From NCBI RefSeq assembly GCF_003691365.1, contig NZ_CP033087.1, forward strand, positions 207,501 to 260,000: a stretch of DNA of 52,500 nt. Reading direction: 5' to 3'. Below, one piece after another: positions 28,196 to 37,298 of the stretch. Both the position numbers and the translations under genes were made by a program. The notes beneath the pieces are model-generated. The model had not been told where the DNA came from, searched no databases, and saw nothing but the letters and a program-made list of their open reading frames with translations. The stretch is from Commensalibacter melissae (GTDB lineage Bacteria; Pseudomonadota; Alphaproteobacteria; Acetobacterales; Acetobacteraceae). Each line of letters starts with the position of its first letter. The first letter of the stretch is position 1.

Positions 28196-28993
28196 TTATG
28201 AAGATAAAGCCTTGGAACGATCTGCAGCTGCCTGCAGGGCCTTAGAAAGAATATGGGGCCATGCATCGGGTTGAATTAGAACATTAACAGCTTGTTCTGT
28301 TATCCCGTTAGGGGTCGCAACATTTTTTCTTAGTGTTTCCGCCTCTTCCCGGGAATGATTCAATAATGCGGCAGAGCCAATTACGGTTTGTCTGGCTAAA
28401 AGACGTGCCAGGTCTTCTGACAATCCTTTCTCTTGTCCTATCTTTTGTAACAATTCCGCTAATAGGAATATATAGGCGGGCCCACATCCAGCAATTGCTG
28501 TGGCGATGTCAATTTCCTGTTCTGTATCAAGCCATGCGATTTTACCAATGGCATTAAATAATCGTTCTGCAATTTGTTTTTGATCCGATTGCGTTTGGGA
28601 GTTGGCAATCATGCTGGTCATACCTAATCCTAATTCCGAAGGGGTATTAGGCATAACTCTGATAATAGACTGATGATCTCCGAATTGTTGTTGTAACCAA
28701 GCAAGCGTTTTCCCGCCAAGAACGGAAATAACAGGTATATTTTTACACCATGGTTTTAAATGGGGGATAAGTTCGGCAGCTTGATCCGGTTTGACGGCAA
28801 GTACAACAGCTTCTGGTTGAAACGTTTTTGGAACATCCTGAATAGTATGTGCCAATTGATGTGGAGTAACTAGATCGAAATCATGTCGATTAACAATGAA
28901 AGAATGATTCAAGCCTTTTTTTATCCAGCCTTTTAACATGGCTTTCCCCATATGCCCGCAGCCAATCATTAAAAGGGAGGGAAGTGATGACAT
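28196..28993 (-). CDS. proC: Pyrroline-5-carboxylate reductase
   Basis: 265 aa from ATG 28993, which follows GAGGAATTCATT; a longer frame up to 29122 has no support. N-terminal Rossmann motif M-I-G-C-G-H-M-G-K-A-M-L, A-V-K-P-D-Q, R-V-M-P-N-T-P, and the C-terminal signature T-A-I-A-G-C-G-P-A-Y-I-F with V-A-T-P-N-G-I-T-E-Q-A. It reduces pyrroline-5-carboxylate to proline with NAD(P)H. proA is also in this window, far away and on the other strand. Confidence 0.95.
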   Translation of the reverse strand: MSSLPSLLMIGCGHMGKAMLKGWIKKGLNHSFIVNRHDFDLVTPHQLAHTIQDVPKTFQPEAVVLAVKPDQAAELIPHLKPWCKNIPVISVLGGKTLAWLQQQFGDHQSIIRVMPNTPSELGLGMTSMIANSQTQSDQKQIAERLFNAIGKIAWLDTEQEIDIATAIAGCGPAYIFLLAELLQKIGQEKGLSEDLARLLARQTVIGSAALLNHSREEAETLRKNVATPNGITEQAVNVLIQPDAWPHILSKALQAAADRSKALSS

Positions 28994-29159
28994 AATGAAT
29001 TCCTCGATCAATAGTGAATAAAATAGGATTGTTTCTTTGTATATGGTTGTAAGAATTCTAACATAAAAACGTTCAAATAAAAATATTTGTACATTGTCAG
29101 AAAAACCATATGTATTTAACAAAAATTAGTATTAAATAATTAGTATAAACTTTAATATT

Positions 29160-30054
29160 TTATTTCATGAAAGAAAATTGTTCCATCATTTTTTTTAAGT
29201 TAAGTGCGTCCCGAGGCATGTGTTTTGCAAAAGTTATTCCGGCTATATCCGTTACGAGGGAAACATCCTGGATGATTTTGCTCAATTGGGGAATGGTCAT
29301 TTCCCCTTTTACGTTATTAAAGGCTTGTGGTGAGATGGGATTATTTGAAAATTGCGAATAAAAAGATCGGGGATTAAGGACATCAACGTCCACATGTATT
29401 GCAAGATGCTCAAAATTGTTTTTTCTAATCCATGCCAAAATGGCTTGATTATCTGGGGTAAGATCAGGACTGGCAATGGTTTGCAATCCTAAATCATGTA
29501 CAATTTTTTTCATAGGCATTGTTATAATTATGAATGCCAATGATTAAAACCTGGTTGGCTTTAAAAGTTAATCTGACTTCATTTGCAAGATATGGATCAC
29601 CTTTTCCCAATAAATTTCCCAAAACCATTGCATGTTCTCGATCAAAATGTTTGGGGGTGGAAATATCGGGATGGGAATCAATCCATAACAACCCTATTTT
29701 TCTGTTATAATGTCTATTGAGATAGGCAAAAGGCGCCTGGCTAACAATACAAGTACCGCCGAATGTAATAATCCGATCAGGTTCGTGTTCATCTATAATT
29801 TTTTGCGTTGCTTTTAATTGATGAATAATGACATCTTGCCAAACAACACCATTTTCCCTGGTTCTTTGTTGTTGATGATAAGGTTCAATGGGAACTTCAA
29901 CAATCGGGGATGTATTATTTTGGGGAGCTAAGAAAGCTAACAGACGAGCTCCCAGGGGATAGATCTCGCCGGAGGGTTGACTGTCATAATCTCCACTTTG
30001 CCATTCTGGAATTAGAAGTCTTAGGGTTTTGCAACGTTCAGTTTTATAAATCAT
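29160..30054 (-). pseudogene. Arginase/agmatinase-family gene, frameshifted at a 7-A run
   Basis: The N-terminal part starts at ATG 30054 (M-I-Y-K-T-E) and contains I-D-S-H-P-D-I-S, a manganese-binding D-x-H-x-D of the arginase family. After I-G-I-H-N-Y-N it runs out of frame; the C-terminal part continues from about 29508 to 29160 with H-V-D-V-D-V-L-N-P, the second metal motif. The join falls on seven T on the plus strand (29504-29510); removing one A from the transcript restores a ~297-aa protein. The usual G-G-D-H-S reads G-G-T-C-I-V-S, so one metal ligand is changed. It may be a real mutation, slippage-corrected, or a base-call error. CsaA is 82 bp upstream. Confidence 0.75.
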
Positions 30055-30136
30055 AATTATTTTTCTTGTCTGAAAATTCAATGGAATTAAATTATTGGGC
30101 AAAAAGGAATTATGGATCAACAAGATGAGGTAGAAT

Positions 30137-30472
30137 TCAAGATATTTTTGTACCGTTAGGCACGGGGCGTTCCACGGTTGTAATAACGATTCCATCTTCT
30201 GTTTCAAAACCTGTTAGTAAGAATTGCGAACGAAAAGGACCAATTTGTTTTTCAGGAAAATTAATAATTCCTATAATTTGTTTATGAATCAAATCTTCGG
30301 GCTGGTAGAGTTTAACCAGTTGAGCGCTTGTTTTAAGCTTGCCATAGTGTCCAAAATCAACCCATATTTTATAGGTGGGTTTACGGGCTTCAGGAAATTT
30401 TTCTATTTTTATAATGGTTCCAGTTACCATTAAAATTTTTTCAAAATCTTTCCATTCTATTAAATCCATCAA
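30137..30472 (-). CDS. csaA: CsaA-like tRNA-binding protein
   Basis: 111 aa, single OB-fold of the CsaA / tRNA-binding-domain family: F-P-E-A-R-K-P-T-Y-K-I-W-V-D-F-G, then S-A-Q-L, Y-x-P-E-D-L-I, I-N-F-P-E-K-Q-I-G-P-F and the C-terminal R-P-V-P-N-G. It is a small dimeric protein thought to bind tRNA and perhaps assist protein export. It sits in the ubiK-to-COQ9-like run, 66 bp after ubiK. Confidence 0.92.
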   Translation of the reverse strand: MMDLIEWKDFEKILMVTGTIIKIEKFPEARKPTYKIWVDFGHYGKLKTSAQLVKLYQPEDLIHKQIIGIINFPEKQIGPFRSQFLLTGFETEDGIVITTVERPVPNGTKIS

Positions 30473-30538
30473 TAAAATTTCCCTGGATTGATCAATATAA
30501 AAGGGGTTTTAAATATCCCCCTGTTAAAATATTTACGA

Positions 30539-30808
30539 TTAAATATTTGCTTTTTTTTCTAATTCTGCGATTTTTTCCTCAAGTTTTTTGACATGTTCTT
30601 CTAACTTTTCTTGAGCGGCACGGGTACGGCTGGCAATTTCTGTAACAATTTCAAATTCATCACGTCTGACCAGTTGAAGGGTTGACAAAACCTCATCAAC
30701 CCGTCCCTTGACAATGGCAGCAATCTCTTCCTTGATACCACTGAAAACAGAAAATACACTGCCAGAAGCATGAGAGGCATCGTCAAATATTTTTTTTGGA
30801 TTAGGCAT
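30539..30808 (-). CDS. ubiK: UbiK-family accessory factor (BMFP domain)
   Basis: 89 aa. N-terminal amphipathic part, a middle E-E-I-A-A-I-V-K-G-R-V-D-E-V-L-S-x-L-x-L-V-R-R-D-E-F-E-I-V segment diagnostic of the family, and a C-terminal coiled coil (E-K-L-E-E-H-V-K-K-L-E-E-K-I-A-E-L-E-K). UbiK helps ubiquinone ring hydroxylation complexes at the membrane. It is divergent from hldD. Confidence 0.93.
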   Translation of the reverse strand: MPNPKKIFDDASHASGSVFSVFSGIKEEIAAIVKGRVDEVLSTLQLVRRDEFEIVTEIASRTRAAQEKLEEHVKKLEEKIAELEKKANI

Positions 30809-30926
30809 GATTTTTCCTTATTATTATTTCAAAATTAGTAAATTAGTATAAGTTAATCTAATACGTTATCAAAGTTATAATATAGCATGTTTTTTTTAAT
30901 TTATAATTTATGTGTATGAAAACAAT

Positions 30927-31910
30927 ATGATTATTATCACTGGTGCAACAGGGTTTATCGGTTCTTGTTTACAGGCCAGACTCTATGATTTGAAAGAGAA
31001 GACGGTTGTAATTGACTGGTTGGGGGATGAGGGAAAATGGCGCAATATTGCAAATCATGTGCCAACAGATTTAATTTTTCCTGAATATATTGATGATTTT
31101 CTGGTGCAGCATTGCAAAGTAATAAGGGCTGTCATTCATTTGGGTGCAATTAGTGAAACAACGGCCCGTGATGGGGATCTGGTTTGGAAAACCAATGTCA
31201 ATTTGTCAAAAAAATTATGGCATTGGTGCGCTTTGAATCAGGTAAGATTTATTTATGCTTCATCTGCCGCAACCTATGGGGGAGCCAATCAGCTGGAGGA
31301 ATTTACAGATGAACCCAACCATATTGCAGATTTAAAACCCTTGAATTTGTATGGGTGGTCCAAACAGGTTTTTGATCGATTTGTATTGGAACAGGTTAGG
31401 AATCATCAACCTGTCCCCCCGCAATGGACCGGATTAAAATTTTTTAATGTATATGGACCAAATGAATATCACAAGGGCAAGATGATTTCAGTTGTAAAGG
31501 TCAAATTTGATGATATTCAGAAAGGAGGTGTTCCCCGTTTATTCAAGTCTGATCGCGATGGTTTGACAGACGGTGCCCAGGCCCGTGATTTTATTTGGGT
31601 TGGGGATGTTATTGAAATTATTTTATGGCTTTTAAACAATCCCGATGTAAATGGAATATATAATTGTGGTACCGGACAAGCTAGAACCTATCTTGATTTG
31701 GCATATGCCGTCTGTGATGCGGTTGGCTGTAAAAGAGAGGTTGAATTTATAGATATGCCCCAGAGTTTGCAGGGACAATATCAATATTTTACCCAAGCTG
31801 ACATGACACGTTTGAAAGTTGCCGGATATCAACGGGCATTTACTTCATTGGAAGAAGGTATTTCAAAATATATTCAGGGTTATCTTTTACGGCCAGACCC
31901 TTATTTATAA
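30927..31910 (+). CDS. hldD: ADP-L-glycero-D-manno-heptose 6-epimerase
   Basis: 327 aa from ATG 30927 (or 332 from GTG 30912; neither has a good ribosome-binding site). Extended SDR: I-I-I-T-G-A-T-G-F-I-G-S near the start, A-I-S-E-T-T, active-site S-S-A-A-T-Y-G and Y-G-W-S-K, K-F-F-N-V-Y-G-P-N-E-Y-H-K-G-K-M. These last two match HldD (RfaD). It makes ADP-L-glycero-D-manno-heptose for the lipopolysaccharide inner core, the same pathway as the gmhB-like gene. Confidence 0.93.
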   Translation: MIIITGATGFIGSCLQARLYDLKEKTVVIDWLGDEGKWRNIANHVPTDLIFPEYIDDFLVQHCKVIRAVIHLGAISETTARDGDLVWKTNVNLSKKLWHWCALNQVRFIYASSAATYGGANQLEEFTDEPNHIADLKPLNLYGWSKQVFDRFVLEQVRNHQPVPPQWTGLKFFNVYGPNEYHKGKMISVVKVKFDDIQKGGVPRLFKSDRDGLTDGAQARDFIWVGDVIEIILWLLNNPDVNGIYNCGTGQARTYLDLAYAVCDAVGCKREVEFIDMPQSLQGQYQYFTQADMTRLKVAGYQRAFTSLEEGISKYIQGYLLRPDPYL

Positions 31911-31940
31911 GGTCATATTTTTTAATGAAAGACAGGTTTT

Positions 31941-32768
31941 ATGTCATCTCCCTTGTATTATCCTAATTTTGATCCTGTTATGTTGCATATCGGCTCCTTA
32001 TCGATACGTTGGTACGCTATGGCCTATATAGCAGCATTGCTTGCCGGTTGGTTTTTGGTAAGACGATTGGTTCAAAGGGAACCCGTGGTTGCAACTGTTA
32101 CACAAGTTGATGATTTTTTAACTTGGGCGACGTTGGGCGTTATTTTGGGGGGACGTTTGGGATATGTTTGCTTTTATCAGCCTGCTTATTATTTAACGCA
32201 TCCATTACAGATCATTCAGGTATGGCATGGAGGAATGTCCTTTCATGGTGGTGCTTTGGGGGTTATATTCGCCTTAATAATATTCACCCGTTATAACCGT
32301 TTAAGTTTTCTTGGTTTTTCTGATCGTGTCACAACCGTAGTGCCTATGGGACTAGGATTTGGAAGATTGGCAAATTTTATTAATGGGGAGCTAGTGGGTC
32401 GTGAAGCTCCGGACTGGCTACCCTGGCGTATGATTTATCCCGGTGTTGAAGGTGCAAGACATCCATCTGAATTATATGAATGTTTTTCAGAAGGTGTGTT
32501 GCTATTTTTTATCATGCTTTGCTTGATTCAATGTAAAGCCATTCGAGAGCGGCCAGGATTTCTTTCCGGTGCGTTTCTATTGGGGTATGCCATGGCACGA
32601 AGTGTTTGTGAGTTGTTTCGTGAGCCAGATGCTTTTTTGGGTTACTTTGCTTTTGGTTTGACGATGGGGCAAATTTTATGTATCCCAATGGCGATTGCCG
32701 GGATATATTTCATTTGGCAGTCTTATCAATTGCCGAAATTGCAAAATTTGACAGTTTCTGAAAAGTAA
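31941..32768 (+). CDS. lgt: Prolipoprotein diacylglyceryl transferase
   Basis: 275 aa, about 7 membrane helices. Family signatures: S-I-R-W-Y-A-M-A-Y, W-H-G-G-M-S-F-H-G-G-A-L-G, and G-R-L-A-N-F-I-N-G-E-L-V-G-R (phosphatidylglycerol-binding loop). It adds diacylglyceryl to the lipobox Cys of prolipoproteins. It starts 30 bp after hldD and ends 8 bp before the methyltransferase. A lipoprotein gene lies three genes downstream. Confidence 0.96.
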   Translation: MSSPLYYPNFDPVMLHIGSLSIRWYAMAYIAALLAGWFLVRRLVQREPVVATVTQVDDFLTWATLGVILGGRLGYVCFYQPAYYLTHPLQIIQVWHGGMSFHGGALGVIFALIIFTRYNRLSFLGFSDRVTTVVPMGLGFGRLANFINGELVGREAPDWLPWRMIYPGVEGARHPSELYECFSEGVLLFFIMLCLIQCKAIRERPGFLSGAFLLGYAMARSVCELFREPDAFLGYFAFGLTMGQILCIPMAIAGIYFIWQSYQLPKLQNLTVSEK

Positions 32769-32776
32769 AGGCAGAA

Positions 32777-33790
32777 ATGAAGAATTGTTCAGAAATGCGA
32801 TTGGATCAATTTATGGAAAAGGCAAATGCCGCCTATTATGAAAAAAGGGATCCATTTTCTGATTTTATTACTGCACCTGAAATTTCACAGATTTTTGGTG
32901 AATTGATCGCGGTTTGGATCATTACGGTTATTCGGTCTATGCCCAAACCAGACAAATTGGCAATCGTGGAGGCCGGGCCGGGCCGGGGGACGCTCATGAT
33001 GGATATTTTAAGAGTTCTATTCCGTTCGGCCCCTGATATCTGCCAATATTGTACGGTTTTTCTGATTGAAACCTCGTCGCGTTTACGTCAAATTCAAGAA
33101 AATACATTGAAAAATTATGAAATTGAAATTCAATGGCTTGATTCTGTTTATGATATCCCGACTTTACCCCTGATTATGGTGGCGAATGAATTTCTTGACG
33201 CTTTACCCATTCGTCAGTTTATTTACAGGGGCGGAAAAAAATGGGATGAGAATTATGTTTCCCAAGGAAATATGTTTCATAAGTCTATATCCCAACTGCC
33301 TTTTTCACCTGTATTCCAGCGCCATATAAAGGTTGGTGACACTGTAGAGGTAAATGAAGCCGGACAGGATATTGTACAATATGTTTCAGCACATATCTGT
33401 CATTATGGGGGGGCGGCTTTATTTATTGATTATGGGTATTCTTCCCAGGTTTGGGGAGACAGTTTACAGGCAATTGCAAACCGAAAAAAAGTCTCTCCTT
33501 TTGTTCCGCCCGGAGAGGCTGATCTAACCGCTCATATAGATTTTCCTTCCTTGAAAGAAATTGCAGAAAAACAGAATGTGACTGTTTACGGGATACAAAC
33601 ACAAGGTGCTTTTTTAAAGCAGCTTGGCATACTGATACGGGAAAAAATCTTATTGGATCATGCACCGATAGAACAACGAAATGAAATTCGGTCTTCTGTA
33701 CAACGTTTGATTGACCCTACAGAAATGGGGGATTTATTTAAAGTTATGGCAATTTGTAACGCTGAGTTATGTGCTCCACCGGGTTTTTAG
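32777..33790 (+). CDS. SAM-dependent methyltransferase, MidA/NDUFAF7-like
   Basis: 337 aa. The family motif F-I-T-A-P-E-I-S-Q-I-F-G-E near residue 28 is followed by the SAM-binding E-A-G-P-G-R-G-T-L-M, then V-A-N-E-F-L-D-A-L-P-I-R-Q-F and I-D-Y-G-Y. In mitochondria this family methylates an arginine of a complex I subunit; the bacterial role is presumed similar. lgt-midA-pgeF is a common alphaproteobacterial order. Confidence 0.92.
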   Translation: MKNCSEMRLDQFMEKANAAYYEKRDPFSDFITAPEISQIFGELIAVWIITVIRSMPKPDKLAIVEAGPGRGTLMMDILRVLFRSAPDICQYCTVFLIETSSRLRQIQENTLKNYEIEIQWLDSVYDIPTLPLIMVANEFLDALPIRQFIYRGGKKWDENYVSQGNMFHKSISQLPFSPVFQRHIKVGDTVEVNEAGQDIVQYVSAHICHYGGAALFIDYGYSSQVWGDSLQAIANRKKVSPFVPPGEADLTAHIDFPSLKEIAEKQNVTVYGIQTQGAFLKQLGILIREKILLDHAPIEQRNEIRSSVQRLIDPTEMGDLFKVMAICNAELCAPPGF

Positions 33791-33853
33791 GAAAACAAAC
33801 TATACTTCTTTATATTTCAAAAACAAGGCTAATTTAAAAGGGTTATAAATTTC

Positions 33854-34621
33854 ATGAACTGTAAACCATTGGCCATTCAGCATTCCTTATTGTCGAATAT
33901 TGTTCGGCATGGTTTTTTTACAAGAATAGGTGGGGTTTCTCAAGGAGAATATACTTCGTTAAATTGTGGTTTGAAATCAGGTGATAACCCTCATTTAATT
34001 ATGGAGAACCGTAAAATTGTTGCTGAGTATATGAAGGTATCCCCGAATTATTTGTGGGGAGGGTTACAGATTCACAGCAATAAAGTTTTATGGATTACAA
34101 AATCCAATTGTATACCTGTTGAGGGGGATGGAGCCGTGACGACCGATCCTGATATTGCTATTAGTGTTGTTACAGCTGACTGTGCCCCTGTATTATTTAG
34201 TACAAAAACTGGTGATATTGTTGGGGCAGCTCATGCAGGCTGGCGGGGCGCAGCATGTGGAATTTTAGAAAATGTCGTGGATCAAATGGAGGCTTTGGGT
34301 GCGGATAGACAGGATATCATTGCTGTTGTAGGACCCTGTATTGCCGTGACACATTATGAAGTGCGGGAAGACATGCGTAATGAGGTTTTGAGACAGGATC
34401 CAGATGGAAGAGTTTTTTTTACCCCCGTTCGTGAAGGATATTATTTGTTTGATTTGGGTCGTTATTGTATTGATCGGTTAAGACGTAAACATGTGGGTAT
34501 TGCGGCTATAACAGGAAGGGATACATTTATGGATACCACTCATTTTTTTAGTAATCGTAGACGTGTCATGGAACGGAAAGCGGTGTTTGGACATCAAATT
34601 TCAACAATTGCCTGTCGTTAA
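33854..34621 (+). CDS. pgeF: Purine nucleoside phosphorylase-like laccase-domain protein (YfiH/PgeF)
   Basis: 255 aa. Cys and His ligands of the CNF1/YfiH fold: Q-I-H-S-N-K-V, V-T-A-D-C-A-P-V-L-F, A-A-H-A-G-W-R-G-A-A-C-G, and G-P-C-I. E. coli YfiH/PgeF is linked to peptidoglycan editing and homologues have purine nucleoside phosphorylase activity. It is 63 bp after the methyltransferase gene, likely one transcript. Confidence 0.93.
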   Translation: MNCKPLAIQHSLLSNIVRHGFFTRIGGVSQGEYTSLNCGLKSGDNPHLIMENRKIVAEYMKVSPNYLWGGLQIHSNKVLWITKSNCIPVEGDGAVTTDPDIAISVVTADCAPVLFSTKTGDIVGAAHAGWRGAACGILENVVDQMEALGADRQDIIAVVGPCIAVTHYEVREDMRNEVLRQDPDGRVFFTPVREGYYLFDLGRYCIDRLRRKHVGIAAITGRDTFMDTTHFFSNRRRVMERKAVFGHQISTIACR

Positions 34622-34644
34622 TATTCGTAAGGGAAATCATAAAG

Positions 34645-35619
34645 ATGCAATTTGAAAATTTAAAGTCTTTTAAGATTGGATTCAGTTTTTTAGGTGTTTT
34701 ATCTTTAATAGGTTGCATCCAGGTTCCACATCCATTTGAAAAAAACAAAACCACATCATTGACGACACCTCCTCCGTCAAGGTTAATTGTTCCACCACCT
34801 TCTAATTCAATGTTAAATGATAAAAACGCCCAGGGATTTGCCGAGGAAATGGCAAAGGCAATGTTGGAACAGACGGTTCCCGCAGTTGCACGACCCGCTC
34901 AAAAGGGGGACTGGATTTTATTGACCAAGGTGAGATCAGAAGAAGATATGATTATTCCTTCTTTTACAATTATTGCCCCTAATGGAAAAGTCGAAGCTGT
35001 GAGAAAAGGAATGCCCGTTTCAAAAAAGGATTGGATAAGTGGACAGCAAAGCATTTTTCATGATGTTTCAGAACAATCTGCGCCAATAATCAATCAGGTA
35101 TTAACAGGATTACAAGCTCGGCAGATGGCGGCTGATCCACATAGTTTAAAACATCGGGCAGCCAAAATTTATTTCAAGGGTGTTTTTGGGGCTCCTGGAG
35201 ACGGAAATAAAATTATTGCTCAGCAATTTGCTATTTCGTTTGCAGATAAGGCAAATGCTATTCAATATAAACCTGACCAGGCAGATTATACTGTGGATTG
35301 TCATGTCAGTGTAACAGATGGTGCGCAGGGGACACGTGGTAATCCGGTACAACATGTTGAAATTATTTGGCGGGTGACCGATAATAAGGGAAAAGAGGCG
35401 GGTAAAGTTTCACAAATCAATGATGTTCCTGCGCATCGTCTTGATCACTATTGGGGTGATATTGGCTCTGCGGTTGGAGAAGAGGCTGCTGGTGGGGTTA
35501 GGCAGGTCATCACTAATTATTCTGGTCGTGATAATCAGCCTTTGCCCGCAAATAATGCAAAAGAGTCCGCTTCTTCTAATGCACCAGAATTGAAAAATAT
35601 TCAGATGCAACATAAATAA
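34645..35619 (+). CDS. Uncharacterised lipoprotein
   Basis: 324 aa. A signal peptide ends in the lipobox L-I-G-C (Cys24), followed by a Thr/Pro/Ser-rich linker. The mature part has no motif I recognise; a conserved-looking segment near 255-290 reads W-R-V-T-D-N-K-G-K-E-A-G, then D-H-Y-W-G-D-I-G-S-A-V-G-E-E-A-A. Predicted periplasmic or outer-membrane-anchored. It follows pgeF by 23 bp and precedes prs by 55 bp. It is one of two lipoproteins in this window. Confidence 0.75.
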   Translation: MQFENLKSFKIGFSFLGVLSLIGCIQVPHPFEKNKTTSLTTPPPSRLIVPPPSNSMLNDKNAQGFAEEMAKAMLEQTVPAVARPAQKGDWILLTKVRSEEDMIIPSFTIIAPNGKVEAVRKGMPVSKKDWISGQQSIFHDVSEQSAPIINQVLTGLQARQMAADPHSLKHRAAKIYFKGVFGAPGDGNKIIAQQFAISFADKANAIQYKPDQADYTVDCHVSVTDGAQGTRGNPVQHVEIIWRVTDNKGKEAGKVSQINDVPAHRLDHYWGDIGSAVGEEAAGGVRQVITNYSGRDNQPLPANNAKESASSNAPELKNIQMQHK

Positions 35620-35674
35620 TATGTTTTTTATGGTATAGATCGTTTTAACTGGTTCTGTGTGTTGGAGTTCGTTG

Positions 35675-36610
35675 ATGAAAATTATTGCAGGGAATAGTAA
35701 CCGTCCATTGGCAGAGGCGATTGCGGCAGAGTTGAAAATGCCTTTATGTGATGCGTCCGTACAACGTTTTTCGGACAAGGAAGTTTTTGTGGAAATCTAC
35801 GAAAATGTAAGGGGTGAAGATATCTTTGCTGTACAAAGCACGAGTTATCCAACCAATGATAATCTTATGGAATTATTGATTATGTTGGATGCCTTGCGTA
35901 GAGGGTCTGCACGACGAATTACAGCTGTTATGCCCTATTTTGGCTATGCCCGGCAAGATCGTAAATCAGGTCCAAGAACGCCCATAAGCGCGAAGCTTGT
36001 TGCCAATCTTTTGGTTGAAGCAGGAGCGAATCGTATTTTAACACTCGATTTGCATGCAGGACAGATTCAGGGTTTTTTTGATATTCCTGTAGATAATTTA
36101 TATGCGGCACCTCTATTCACACGTGATATTAAACACAAACATGCTGGTAAATCGAATTTAATGGTTGTTTCTCCTGACGTTGGCGGAGTTGTAAGAGCGC
36201 GTCAATTGGCAAAAAGACTTGATGTTGATTTGGCAATTATTGATAAGAGACGTGAGCGTGCCGGTGTTTCCGAGGTTATGAATGTTATTGGTCGCGTTAA
36301 GGGACGTCACTGTCTATTGGTCGATGACATTATCGATAGTGGCGGTTCACTTTGTAATGCGGCACAAGCTTTGATGGATGCGGGGGCAACTGGAATTGAC
36401 GCATATGTGACCCATGGGGTTTTATCCGGCAGTGCCGCACAACGTGTTGAAGATTCGGTTATTGGAGAGTTAGTCATCACCGACAGTATTAAAATGACAG
36501 ATGCAGTGCGTTCCGTTCGTAAAATTCGTCAGATTAGTTTGAATAATTTGATTGGTCGGGCCATTCGTGCCGTAGCGGATGAAAGCTCCGTTTCTTCTTT
36601 ATTTGATTAA
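35675..36610 (+). CDS. prs: Ribose-phosphate pyrophosphokinase
   Basis: 311 aa from ATG 35675, behind TTGGAGTTCG; a longer GTG-started frame (35657) has no separate ribosome-binding site. [41 protein letters not shown] and the PRPP loop [11 protein letters not shown] are all present. It makes PRPP from ribose-5-phosphate and ATP for nucleotide, histidine and NAD synthesis. Confidence 0.97.
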   Translation: MKIIAGNSNRPLAEAIAAELKMPLCDASVQRFSDKEVFVEIYENVRGEDIFAVQSTSYPTNDNLMELLIMLDALRRGSARRITAVMPYFGYARQDRKSGPRTPISAKLVANLLVEAGANRILTLDLHAGQIQGFFDIPVDNLYAAPLFTRDIKHKHAGKSNLMVVSPDVGGVVRARQLAKRLDVDLAIIDKRRERAGVSEVMNVIGRVKGRHCLLVDDIIDSGGSLCNAAQALMDAGATGIDAYVTHGVLSGSAAQRVEDSVIGELVITDSIKMTDAVRSVRKIRQISLNNLIGRAIRAVADESSVSSLFD

Positions 36611-36631
36611 TTATTTGAAAGGTATATCGTT

Positions 36632-37246
36632 ATGTCTCCTTTACTGCATCGGCCCTACTGGTATCTTCGTCATGGGCAAACAGATTGGAATGTATTAAAT
36701 CTGTCTCAGGGTAGAACAGATATACCTTTGAATAATACCGGCATTAAACAGGCCATAACCGCAGGGAATGCGTTGGCTAGAAACTGGAACAATTTAGAAT
36801 TATCCATTACTCAGATTATAAGTTCACCTCTTGGAAGGGCAAGACGTACAGCAGATATTGTGAAATCAATCATTCATGACAAAGTTGGTGTCCAATTACC
36901 ATTGGAATTGGATGATGGGCTCAAGGAGGTGTGTTTTGGTGAAGAGGAGCAAAAACCTATGGGAACATGGTATGACAAATGGATTTCAGGTGAATTTACG
37001 CCAAAAGGTGCCGAGCCTTTTTATGTTTTATGTAAAAGGATTAGCGACGCTGTAAACCGTTCTATACTGAAAGCTGGTGATGGTCATGTTTTGATTATTG
37101 CGCATGGAGGTGTTTTCCGTTCCTTGCGTTATATGATGGGATTAAAACCTAATGTAAGATTGGCCAATGCACAACCTTTATGTGCTTGTCCTCCCTTTCA
37201 GGGAGGTAAGTCCTGGTCTTTGGATCCTGTTTCTCTGGAAGCCTAA
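36632..37246 (+). CDS. Histidine phosphatase family protein (phosphoglycerate-mutase-like)
   Basis: 204 aa. Catalytic L-R-H-G-Q-T-D-W-N near residue 13, S-P-L-G-R-A-R-R-T-A near 65, E-V-C-F-G-E near 100, and I-I-A-H-G-G-V-F-R near 157, the usual branch-1 histidine phosphatase set. Substrate not predictable; likely a small-molecule phosphatase. Last gene of the hldD run. Confidence 0.9.
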   Translation: MSPLLHRPYWYLRHGQTDWNVLNLSQGRTDIPLNNTGIKQAITAGNALARNWNNLELSITQIISSPLGRARRTADIVKSIIHDKVGVQLPLELDDGLKEVCFGEEEQKPMGTWYDKWISGEFTPKGAEPFYVLCKRISDAVNRSILKAGDGHVLIIAHGGVFRSLRYMMGLKPNVRLANAQPLCACPPFQGGKSWSLDPVSLEA

Positions 37247-37258
37247 TAGAGTTGGACT

Positions 37259-37286
37259 GGAAAGGGTGATACAATTTTTTCTTTCC
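37259..37286. terminator. Weak inverted repeat between convergent genes
   Basis: GGAAAG (37259-37264) and CTTTCC (37281-37286), 6-bp stem with a T-rich loop, between the histidine phosphatase and the convergent esterase. A candidate terminator only. Confidence 0.3.
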
Positions 37287-37298
37287 TAGATAGGGTAT

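Noticed and set aside
28994-29122. 43-residue upstream extension of proC
   Set aside because: A good ribosome-binding site stands directly before ATG 28993 and the Rossmann motif begins where expected.
30055-30207. N-terminal extension of the arginase-family frame
   Set aside because: It overlaps csaA and is not protein-like; ATG 30054 begins the recognisable sequence.
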